NCBI GenBank assembly: GCA_006227085.1
Contig: SBFY01000130.1
Span: 1 to 6,820 of the forward strand
Source of the DNA: Gammaproteobacteria bacterium
Lineage (GTDB): Bacteria > Pseudomonadota > Gammaproteobacteria > Pseudomonadales > M0112
DNA length: 6,820 bases
Reading direction: 5' to 3'
The notes beneath the pieces were generated by a model. It did no database searches. It was given only the letters and a program-made list of their open reading frames with translations, and was not told the DNA's origin. Shown piece by piece: positions 1 through 5,535 of this stretch; position 1 is the first letter of the stretch; the number at the start of each line of letters is the position of its first letter. The position numbers were made by a program, and so were the translations under genes.

Positions 1-50
1 GTGCTGGCGGCAGCGATCAAGGTTGCGAGAAGCAGTTTGCTGGTGTTCAT
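1..50 (-). CDS. Partial gene for a probable exported protein (N-terminus only)
   Basis: Read leftward from an ATG at 50-48, the frame stays open to the window edge and gives MNTSKLLLATLIAAAS. This is a short polar start with one lysine, then a hydrophobic alanine/leucine-rich stretch, the usual form of a Sec signal peptide's first part. A Shine-Dalgarno-like AAGGGG lies at 65-60 on the same strand, 9 nt before the ATG. Only 16 codons are visible, so the mature protein and its function cannot be named. It is divergent from the outer-membrane protein gene at 211 and shares its 160-bp upstream region, so a second envelope protein is plausible, but that is inference. The start and the signal-like composition are seen directly; that the gene is real is likely, not proven. 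Confidence 0.6.
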   Translation of the reverse strand, partial: MNTSKLLLATLIAAAS

Positions 51-210
51 CCTGGATATCCCCTTCTGTGTTGTTATCGAGCCCATGGGCCATCCAGAAG
101 CATACCTTGTCACAGCAAAAAATGCAGGAAAGCGGTAGAGTAATCCGGCCCGCGTTGCCGGGCCGGTTGCTGGCAACCGTTCAACCCTTACAAGGAAAGA
201 GGGATATAGC
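51..210. promoter_or_regulatory. Divergent intergenic region upstream of two exported-protein genes
   Basis: These 160 bp separate the divergent starts at 50 (minus) and 211 (plus), so both promoters should lie here. I found no convincing sigma-70 pair. TTGTCA at 107-112 could be a -35, but the nearest -10-like hexamer (TAGAGT, 136-141) is 23 bp away. There is a perfect 10-bp palindrome GCCCATGGGC at 81-90, which could be an operator or chance. The right part holds two stem-loops (listed separately). A ribosome binding site GAGGG at 199-203 sits 7 nt before the ATG at 211. Confidence 0.5.
145..178 (+). other. Two adjacent stem-loops in the leader of the barrel-protein gene
   Basis: First hairpin: CCGGCCCG (145-152), loop CGTTGC, CGGGCCGG (159-166), an 8-bp all-GC stem. 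Second hairpin: GGTTG (165-169), loop CTGG, CAACC (174-178). They share bases 165-166, so they compete slightly or stack end to end. No T tract follows either strand's hairpin, so a Rho-independent terminator is unlikely. Their place 33-66 nt before the start codon fits a structured 5' untranslated region, if transcription starts upstream of 145. Stabilising 5' stem-loops are known for ompA mRNA in E. coli; that this leader works the same way is inference. Confidence 0.5.
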
Positions 211-963
211 ATGTTCAAGTTAAAACACGCATCAATCGCCGTGGCTGCTGTGGTTCTGGCGCATGGCGCTATGGCGGAGGATTTCTCCGGTTTTTATGTG
301 GGTGGTCATTTGGGGCAAGGGAGTGGGGAATCAGAGGTAACCGCCGGTTTGGGTGGGCTCTGGAGTAGCGAATCACCGGCACTGCGCCAGAACGTGGTGG
401 CTTTGCTGGGCACCGAGCTGGAACCTGAAGGCGAAGTCTATGGTCTTCAGGCAGGCTACCAGCACCAATGGGAAAGTGGCCTGGTACTGGGCGCTGAGCT
501 GGATTACAGCCAGCTGGACATGGACGATACCCGCGTGACCGGTTTCGTGCCGACGATTCCGTTCCCGTCACTGACGTATGCCGTTGGTAATTCGGTGGAA
601 TTGAATGAAATGATTGGCCTGCGTTTCAAGGCCGGCTATGCCTTTGGTAGCCATTTGGTGTATGTGACGGCCGGTGCCGTACAAGCCGATGCGGATGCCT
701 CTGCATCGCTGCTGAGTAACGGCGGTTATGCCAAGCGTGGCACGGCATCAGAAACCCTGGATGGCACCCAATACGGCATCGGTTATGCCTTTGCCCTGGG
801 TGAGCATTGGTCGCTCGGTGCGGAGTACTTGCTGACCGAACTCGATGACATGGATTACGCGATGGCTTTCCTGCCGGGCAGCACTTTCCCCGGTTATGGT
901 GAAACGATAGAGCAGTCGCTGGAGTTTGATACCTTGCGTTTGACGGTGAACTTCCGCTTCTAA
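211..963 (+). CDS. Outer-membrane beta-barrel protein, OmpA-like/Omp25-like porin family
   Basis: A 250-residue protein with a Sec signal peptide (lysines at 3 and 5, hydrophobic stretch 8-20, cleavage expected after AMA at 20-22). The mature start DFSGFYVGGHLGQG is typical of the OMP_b-brl (Omp25/Omp31-type) barrels. Alternating amphipathic strands follow, for example YGLQAGYQHQW (77-87), LVLGAELDYSQL (91-102), IGLRFKAGYAF (135-145), LVYVTAGAVQAD (149-160), YGIGYAFAL (188-196), WSLGAEYLLTEL (200-211) and LRLTVNFRF (242-250). The terminal phenylalanine is the usual C-terminal signal recognised by the BAM machinery. Length and strand count suggest an eight-strand barrel without a periplasmic OmpA peptidoglycan-binding domain. 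Long loops near 38-75 and 160-186 are probably exposed. The start is supported by GAGGG at 199-203, 7 nt upstream. It is a single-gene unit closed by its own terminator. The specific role (adhesion, resistance, porin) cannot be told. Confidence 0.85.
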   Translation: MFKLKHASIAVAAVVLAHGAMAEDFSGFYVGGHLGQGSGESEVTAGLGGLWSSESPALRQNVVALLGTELEPEGEVYGLQAGYQHQWESGLVLGAELDYSQLDMDDTRVTGFVPTIPFPSLTYAVGNSVELNEMIGLRFKAGYAFGSHLVYVTAGAVQADADASASLLSNGGYAKRGTASETLDGTQYGIGYAFALGEHWSLGAEYLLTELDDMDYAMAFLPGSTFPGYGETIEQSLEFDTLRLTVNFRF

Positions 964-972
964 GCTGATGTG

Positions 973-1003
973 CCGGGCCTGCTTGCAGGCCCGGTTCTTT
1001 TCT
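973..1003 (+). terminator. Intrinsic terminator of the barrel-protein gene
   Basis: CCGGGCCTG (973-981), loop CTTG, CAGGCCCGG (986-994): a perfect 9-bp GC-rich stem starting 9 bp after the TAA at 961-963, followed by the T-rich tract TTCTTTTCT (995-1003). The tract overlaps the stop codon of the convergent queG (1004-1002). In the minus direction the hairpin follows the queG stop closely but has no T tract after it, so efficient termination is expected mainly for plus-strand transcripts. Confidence 0.88.
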
Positions 1004-2063
1004 ATGTTCCCTTTTCCTGCTGCCTGAGTGCCCACGCGACATGTTCGCGTACCAGTGCTGACGGGTGACCGGCGCGTTGTTGCAGGGCCTGTTGCACCAA
1101 GATGCTACCAGGGGCATTACCCAAGGCAATCGCCAGGTTCCGCAGCCAGCATTCATAGCCGCTGCGACGGATGGCGGAACCTTCGGTGCGGGCCAGGAAA
1201 GTCGCCTCATCCCAGCCGAACAGTTCAATGAGTTGTGCGCTATCCAGCGCATGGCGCGGCGCAAAATCACCTTCCTGCGTCAGGGTGGCGAATTTATTCC
1301 ACGGGCAGATGGCCACGCAGTCGTCGCAACCGAAAATGCGGTTGCCCATCAAGGGGCGCAAGTCTTCCGGGATGCTGCCCTTGTATTCGATGGTCAGGTA
1401 ACTGATGCAGCGGCGCGCATCGAGTTGCCACGGGGCGGTAAACGCGCGGGTCGGGCAAATATCGAGACAGGCCGTGCAGCTGCCGCAGTGCTGGGATGTA
1501 AACGGTGCATCAATCGGCAGTGGCAGGGAGGTCAGGATTTCGCCGAGGAAAAACCAGCTGCCGGCATCCGGGTGGATCAGCATGGTGTTCTTGCCGATCC
1601 AGCCCAGCCCGGCTTGCTCGGCAAACCCGCGTTCCAGTACCGGTGCGCTATCCACGCAGGCACGGGTAGCGGCTTCCGGCGCCGCCTCACGAATGCGATC
1701 GGCCAGCTGCGATAGCCGTTTGCGCACCAGCTTGTGGTAATCGCGGCCGAGGGCGTAACGGGCGATATAGGCGCGTTCGCCATCAGCCACGATATCCAGC
1801 GGTTTTTCATTGCTGCTGAGGTAATCCATGCGCACGGCGATCACCCGCTGGGCGTCCGGCAACAGCCCGGCTGGGTCGGCACGCAAAGCCGCCTGTTCCT
1901 GCATCCATTGCATCTCGCCATGGTGGCCGGCCTCCAGCCATTGCTGCAGGAAACGGCGGTGCTCCCCGGGGTCAGCCGGGGCAATGCCGCAAGCCTGGAA
2001 ACCCAGTTCGGTCGCCCATTGGCGAATCTGGCGGGCGAGAGCGGAGAGTGCGGGATCGTTCAT
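1002..2063 (-). CDS. queG: Epoxyqueuosine reductase QueG
   Basis: A 353-residue cytoplasmic iron-sulfur and cobalamin enzyme that reduces epoxyqueuosine to queuosine at the wobble base of tRNAs with GUN anticodons, the last step of queuosine synthesis. The family core is intact: YALGRDYHK (103-111), CVDSAPVLER with the putative catalytic Asp138, GLGWIGKNT (152-160), then two 4Fe-4S cluster motifs. The first is C193-x2-C196-x2-C199-x3-C203-P. The second is formed by C219 and C246-x2-C249-x3-C253-P. GSAIRRSGYECWLRNLAIALGN (starting at 295) opens the C-terminal HEAT-like tRNA-binding part. The N-terminus aligns well with my memory of E. coli QueG, which supports the ATG at 2063. The protein ends soon after HVAWALRQQ, lacking the tail of the 379-residue E. 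coli protein. No clear Shine-Dalgarno precedes the start. It is divergent from nnr, as in E. coli. Confidence 0.96.
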   Translation of the reverse strand: MNDPALSALARQIRQWATELGFQACGIAPADPGEHRRFLQQWLEAGHHGEMQWMQEQAALRADPAGLLPDAQRVIAVRMDYLSSNEKPLDIVADGERAYIARYALGRDYHKLVRKRLSQLADRIREAAPEAATRACVDSAPVLERGFAEQAGLGWIGKNTMLIHPDAGSWFFLGEILTSLPLPIDAPFTSQHCGSCTACLDICPTRAFTAPWQLDARRCISYLTIEYKGSIPEDLRPLMGNRIFGCDDCVAICPWNKFATLTQEGDFAPRHALDSAQLIELFGWDEATFLARTEGSAIRRSGYECWLRNLAIALGNAPGSILVQQALQQRAGHPSALVREHVAWALRQQEKGT

Positions 2064-2128
2064 GCCGGTGTCGTGTCGGGTGGCTGCGTATAATGGATGC
2101 AGTGTAAAGGAAGAGCAGGAGCTTCCCC
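2064..2128. promoter_or_regulatory. Divergent queG / nnr promoter region
   Basis: Only 65 bp separate the two start codons. The plus strand has a perfect -10 hexamer TATAAT at 2089-2094, giving an expected transcription start near 2101 and a leader of about 28 nt for nnr. No good -35 is seen at the right distance (2066-2071 reads CGGTGT). A TG lies at 2085-2086, one base too far for a canonical extended -10. The ribosome binding site AGGAG (2117-2121) is 7 nt before the nnr ATG. On the minus strand TACACT (2106-2101) and TATACG (2092-2087) are possible -10 elements for queG, neither with a good -35. The two promoters must overlap. Confidence 0.5.
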
Positions 2129-3670
2129 ATGAATCAGCTGGATGACGGCTTGTCGTTGCGATGGCCGCGCAATGCCTGGACGGCCGCGAGCAGCCGTGCG
2201 CTGGATGCGGCTGCTATCGCCAGCGGCATCCCCGGTGAGGTGCTGATGGCACGTGCTGGTCGCGCCGCCTTCCGCGAATTGCTGGCAGCATGGCCTGGGA
2301 CCGAACGGCTGGCCGTCATCTGCGGTACCGGCAATAACGGTGGTGATGGTTATGTGATCGCCCAGCTCGCGCACGAACGCGGCGTGGCAGCCACGGTTTA
2401 CCAGGTCGGCGATCACAGTGCGCTGAAAGGCGAAGCGGCGGCAGCGCAGGCTTCGGCACTGGCGGCAGGGGTGGAAACGGTGGTGTTTGGCAGCCAGCCC
2501 CTGCCGACTGGGGGTGTGCTGGTCGATGCCTTGCTGGGCACGGGTTTGAAAGGCACTGTGCGCAAGGAGTATCGCCGCGCCATCCGCGCCATCAACCAGC
2601 GCGGGCTGCCGGTGCTGGCGGTGGATATCCCTTCCGGCCTGTGCGCCGACAGCGGGCGTGTGTTCGGCGATGCGGTGGTGGCGGATCTCACGGTCACCTT
2701 TATCGGTTGCAAGCGTGGCCTGTTGACCGGGCAGGCGGCCGATCATGTCGGGCAGCTCATCCTCGATGACCTCGATGTGCCGGACGATGTGCTGGAAACC
2801 GTGCCTGCCGATGCGCATTGCCTGGATCTCGATAACCTGCTGCAGGTGCTGTTGCCGCGGCAGCTGACAGCGCACAAAGGCGATTTTGGCCATGTGATGA
2901 TCATCGGCGGCGATGCCGGCATGCCCGGTGCGGTCTTGCTGGCGGCGGAAGCTGCTGCCCGCTGTGGTGCCGGGCTGGTGTCGGTGGCAACACGACCGGA
3001 GCATGTCGCCGCCGTGGCAGCACGCTGCCCATCGGTGATGGTGCATGGGGTGGTCTCTGGCCAGGAACTGGAACCCCTGCTGGAGCGGCCAACCGTATTG
3101 GTGGTGGGGCCGGGTCTCGGCACGGGCCCCTGGGGTGAACAGCTGTTGCAGAAAGCCGCTGGCGCGAACAAACCGATGGTGCTGGATGCCGATGCACTCA
3201 ATATCCTCGCGCAGGGGCGTTTGCTGAAAGACGCACGCCGTGACAACTGGATACTGACCCCGCATCCCGGTGAGGCGGCACGGCTGTTGCAAGTTGATAC
3301 GGCACGCGTGCAAGACGGCCGTTTCGGCGCCGTCACCTTGTTGCAGCAACGCTTCGGCGGTGCCGTGGTGCTGAAAGGGGCAGGGTCACTGGTGGCTGAT
3401 GGCGGAGGCCCGGTGGCGATCTGCCCGTATGGCAATCCCGGCATGGCGAGCGGTGGCATGGGCGATGTGTTGAGCGGGGTGCTGGGCGCCTTGCTGGCGC
3501 AAGGTGTGCCAGTCAATGCAGCAGCACGCCTGGGTGTGTGCCTGCACGGTGCGGCGGCGGATATTGCTGCCGCTGATGGCGAACGCGGCTTGCTGCCGAT
3601 GGACCTGTTTGCCGAACTGCGTGCGTTGGTGAACAGCGGTGGCAGTGATGACGGGGCGCTGGATGACTGA
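2129..3670 (+). CDS. nnr: Bifunctional NAD(P)HX epimerase / ADP-dependent NAD(P)HX dehydratase
   Basis: A 513-residue protein (E. coli Nnr/YjeF is about the same length) that repairs hydrated NADH and NADPH. The N-terminal YjeF_N domain (about 15-220) epimerises the R and S hydrates; it carries GTGNNGGDGYV (66-76), DALLGTGLKG and the acidic residue of VDIPSGL (165-171). The C-terminal ribokinase-like domain (about 240-500) dehydrates the S form using ADP; it shows GHVMIIGGDAGMPGA, VVGPGLGTGPWG, LDADALNIL, TPHPGE (377-382), VVLKGAGSLV and the GMASGGMGDVLSG loop with Asp446. Both domains look complete. The start ATG has AGGAG 7 nt upstream. It is the first gene of the rightward operon and its stop lies inside tsaE. 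Long antisense open frames here are by-products of GC-rich codons. Confidence 0.96.
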   Translation: MNQLDDGLSLRWPRNAWTAASSRALDAAAIASGIPGEVLMARAGRAAFRELLAAWPGTERLAVICGTGNNGGDGYVIAQLAHERGVAATVYQVGDHSALKGEAAAAQASALAAGVETVVFGSQPLPTGGVLVDALLGTGLKGTVRKEYRRAIRAINQRGLPVLAVDIPSGLCADSGRVFGDAVVADLTVTFIGCKRGLLTGQAADHVGQLILDDLDVPDDVLETVPADAHCLDLDNLLQVLLPRQLTAHKGDFGHVMIIGGDAGMPGAVLLAAEAAARCGAGLVSVATRPEHVAAVAARCPSVMVHGVVSGQELEPLLERPTVLVVGPGLGTGPWGEQLLQKAAGANKPMVLDADALNILAQGRLLKDARRDNWILTPHPGEAARLLQVDTARVQDGRFGAVTLLQQRFGGAVVLKGAGSLVADGGGPVAICPYGNPGMASGGMGDVLSGVLGALLAQGVPVNAAARLGVCLHGAAADIAAADGERGLLPMDLFAELRALVNSGGSDDGALDD

Positions 3671-4136
3671 GCGCGGCCTCCGTGTCGATGAAGCAGGGCT
3701 GGAAGCCATGGCCGGCGCATTGGCCCGTGTGCTGGAGCCGGGCACGGTGCTGTTCCTGCAAGGGGATTTGGGTGCCGGCAAGACCACTTTCGTGCGCGCA
3801 CTGCTGCGGGCGCTCGGTTGGCAGCAGGCGGTGAAAAGCCCGACCTACACCATCGTTGAGAGTTATCCCCTCGCGCAGTTCACGCTGCACCATTTCGATT
3901 GTTATCGGCTGGCCGATCCGCAAGAACTGCAGCTGCTGGGCATCCGCGATTATTTCGACGGTGACAGCGTGGTGGCCGTGGAATGGCCGGATAAAGGTGC
4001 CGGTTACCTGTCAACGCCGGACCTGGTGGTGGCGTTAGAAGGGAGTGGGGCAAGCCGGCAGTTGCAGTGGCAAGCTTGCAGCAAACGCGGCGAACGCCTG
4101 CAAAAGGCTTTCGACTGTGCAGGGAAAGCACGCTAA
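3663..4136 (+). CDS. tsaE: tRNA threonylcarbamoyladenosine (t6A) biosynthesis ATPase TsaE
   Basis: A 157-residue cytoplasmic P-loop ATPase that works with TsaB and TsaD to make t6A at position 37 of ANN-decoding tRNAs. Walker A is GDLGAGKTT (34-42); SPTYTIVESY (59-68) is the conserved switch-like segment; HHFDCYRL (76-83) and EWPDKG (107-112) match the family's Walker B and C-terminal motifs. I chose ATG 3663, which overlaps the nnr stop as ATGACTGA, because MTERGLRVDEAG then begins at the usual place before the first helix. GGGG at 3653-3656 is a weak ribosome binding site 6 nt away. In-frame GTG 3639, GTG 3645 and ATG 3648 would add up to 8 residues. The overlap suggests translational coupling to nnr. 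The last ~20 residues are a charged tail whose DNA also carries a promoter-like sequence for amiB. Confidence 0.95.
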   Translation: MTERGLRVDEAGLEAMAGALARVLEPGTVLFLQGDLGAGKTTFVRALLRALGWQQAVKSPTYTIVESYPLAQFTLHHFDCYRLADPQELQLLGIRDYFDGDSVVAVEWPDKGAGYLSTPDLVVALEGSGASRQLQWQACSKRGERLQKAFDCAGKAR

Positions 4137-4139
4137 AAT
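4111..4139 (+). promoter_or_regulatory. Candidate sigma-70 promoter for amiB-mutL
   Basis: TCGACT (4111-4116, 4 of 6 matches to TTGACA) is separated by exactly 17 bp from TAAAAT (4134-4139, 5 of 6 to TATAAT). The -10 begins on the tsaE stop codon TAA. A transcript would start near 4146 and have a leader of about 28 nt before the amiB start, including its strong ribosome binding site. It could supply amiB and mutL independently of the nnr promoter. The match is by eye only. Confidence 0.42.
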
Positions 4140-4159
4140 CAGCAAAACAGGCAATGACC

Positions 4160-4168
4160 AAAGGAGGT
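4160..4168 (+). promoter_or_regulatory. Near-perfect Shine-Dalgarno that sets the amiB start at TTG 4174
   Basis: AAAGGAGGT is almost the full anti-16S complement. It is 5 nt before the in-frame TTG at 4174. It also lies inside the reading frames of the upstream alternative starts (GTG 4117, GTG 4045), which makes those starts unlikely. An ATG at 4154 lies upstream of it but in another frame, without homology. Confidence 0.75.
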
Positions 4169-4173
4169 CGCCG

Positions 4174-5535
4174 TTGCGGTTGGGGCAGTTGTGGCCACAG
4201 TGCCAACAGAGGATTGCCGCCGCTCTCGCCGTGTGCGCACTGTGGGGGGTTGCCTTCGTTACCCCGTCACTTGCCGGCCAAGCCGATATCAATGCCGTGC
4301 GCCTGTGGCGCGCACCCGATAATACCCGCCTGGTGTTCGATTTAAGCGGTCCTGTCGAGCACCGTATTTTTACCCTCACTGCCCCCGATCGACTTGTCAT
4401 TGATATCAGCAATGCCCGCCTGCGAGCGGACATGGATGATGTCGAACTGAAAGGCTCACCGATCCAGGCCATCCGCACTGGCGTGCAGGAGCAAACCGGT
4501 TTGCGTGTGGTGCTGGATTTGTCCACTGCCGTCAAACCACGCAGTTTTGTGCTCAAACCGAACGACACCTATGGTGATCGACTGGTGCTTGATCTGTATG
4601 ACATCGGCGCGATGTCATCCGAGCCGGTCAAAACCGTGGAAACCACCGTCACCGAAAAACGCGATATCGTGATCGCGATCGATGCCGGCCACGGTGGCGA
4701 AGACCCAGGCGCGATCGGGCCGGGGCGTGTGCGCGAGAAAGACGTGGTGATGGCCATCGCCAAGGAACTGGAAAGCCGCTTCCGTGCCGAGAAAGGCTAC
4801 AAGCCGGTGCTGGTGCGCAGTGGCGATTACTACATCCCGCTGGAACGCCGTCGCGATATCGCCCGCCAGCATCGTGCCGATTTCTTCGTATCGATTCATG
4901 CCGATGCGTTTACCAAATCCAGTGCGCGGGGCGCCTCGGTATTCACCGTGTCGGATCGTGGCGCTACCAGTGCGATGGGCCGCTTCCTGGCTGAAAAGGA
5001 AAATGCGGCTGACCTGGTCGGTGGTGTCAGTTTGGGTGAGATGGATCACCAGTTGCGGCAGGTAATGCTGGATCTGTCGATGACGCACACGCAACGCTCC
5101 GGCCTGGAAGCAGGCGCGGAAGTCTTGCACCGCATGGGTCGCTTTACGCACTTGCACAGCAAGAAGGTGGAGCAGGCAGGTTTCGCGGTCCTGAAAAACC
5201 CGGACATCCCTTCGCTGTTGGTCGAAACCGGTTTTATCTCGAACCCGGAAGAAGCACGCCTGCTGAATTCCAGTTCACATCGACGCAAACTGGCGGATGC
5301 TATTTTTGATGGTGTACGTGCCCACTTTGGCAATAACCCGCCCGATGGCACCTACATTGCCTGGCTGCGCAAGCAGGGCGGCGCACGTCCCTCGGAATAT
5401 GTGGTGCAACGCGGTGACACCTTGTCGGGTGTGGCGCAGCGTTTCTCGATCAGTATTGCCTCGCTCAAGCAAGCCAATGGCATGCGCAGTGACACCCTGC
5501 ACATTGGCCAGACCCTGAAAATCCCGGCCTCCTGA
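4174..5535 (+). CDS. amiB: N-acetylmuramoyl-L-alanine amidase AmiB, with LysM domain
   Basis: A 453-residue periplasmic zinc amidase that cuts the bond between MurNAc and the peptide stem to split septal peptidoglycan. A Sec signal peptide spans about 1-34 (hydrophobic 14-29, likely cleavage after PSLA). An AMIN domain (about 38-145) comes next; in AmiC this domain targets the septum. The Amidase_3 domain (about 163-384) has zinc ligands His173 (DAGHGG), Glu188 (VREKD) and His242 (SIHADA), and catalytic Glu351 (VETGFISN). The segment around 270-310 (ENAADLVGGV to DLSMTHTQ) corresponds to the inhibitory helix of this family, relieved by EnvC- or NlpD-type activators. A C-terminal LysM (408-451, EYVVQRGDTLSGVAQRF onward) binds glycan. 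The LysM and position before mutL favour AmiB over AmiC. The start is TTG, chosen by its Shine-Dalgarno. The stop overlaps mutL's ATG by one base. Confidence 0.95.
   Translation: MRLGQLWPQCQQRIAAALAVCALWGVAFVTPSLAGQADINAVRLWRAPDNTRLVFDLSGPVEHRIFTLTAPDRLVIDISNARLRADMDDVELKGSPIQAIRTGVQEQTGLRVVLDLSTAVKPRSFVLKPNDTYGDRLVLDLYDIGAMSSEPVKTVETTVTEKRDIVIAIDAGHGGEDPGAIGPGRVREKDVVMAIAKELESRFRAEKGYKPVLVRSGDYYIPLERRRDIARQHRADFFVSIHADAFTKSSARGASVFTVSDRGATSAMGRFLAEKENAADLVGGVSLGEMDHQLRQVMLDLSMTHTQRSGLEAGAEVLHRMGRFTHLHSKKVEQAGFAVLKNPDIPSLLVETGFISNPEEARLLNSSSHRRKLADAIFDGVRAHFGNNPPDGTYIAWLRKQGGARPSEYVVQRGDTLSGVAQRFSISIASLKQANGMRSDTLHIGQTLKIPAS

Noticed and set aside
81..90. GCCCATGGGC palindrome as a defined operator
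   Set aside because: It is only 10 bp, matches no operator I can name and could occur by chance; kept as a note in the intergenic region only.
145..166. GC-rich hairpin as a Rho-independent terminator
   Set aside because: No T tract follows on either strand (TTGCTGG on plus, ATTACTC on minus), and no gene in the window reads into it.
1065..1715. Plus-strand open frame of 216 codons opposite queG
   Set aside because: It is antisense to a fully conserved QueG, has no ribosome binding site I can see and no family motif.
2060..3801. Long open frames on the minus strand opposite nnr (about 429 and 352 codons)
   Set aside because: They run antisense to a complete, motif-rich Nnr. Their translations are rich in His, Arg, Pro and Gln with no recognisable motif, as expected when GC-rich third positions suppress stop codons.
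4117..4173. Possible twin-arginine signal in an extended AmiB (QRRSPLRL before the signal peptide)
   Set aside because: AmiA and AmiC of E. coli use Tat, so this was tempting. But the Arg pair is encoded by the AGGAGG of the Shine-Dalgarno, lies too far (about 17 residues) from the hydrophobic stretch, and AmiB-type proteins use Sec.
4154..4345. Small gene starting at ATG 4154 just before the Shine-Dalgarno
   Set aside because: It is out of frame with amiB and its product runs through the amiB signal peptide and AMIN region as low-complexity sequence. The ribosome site lies after its start codon.
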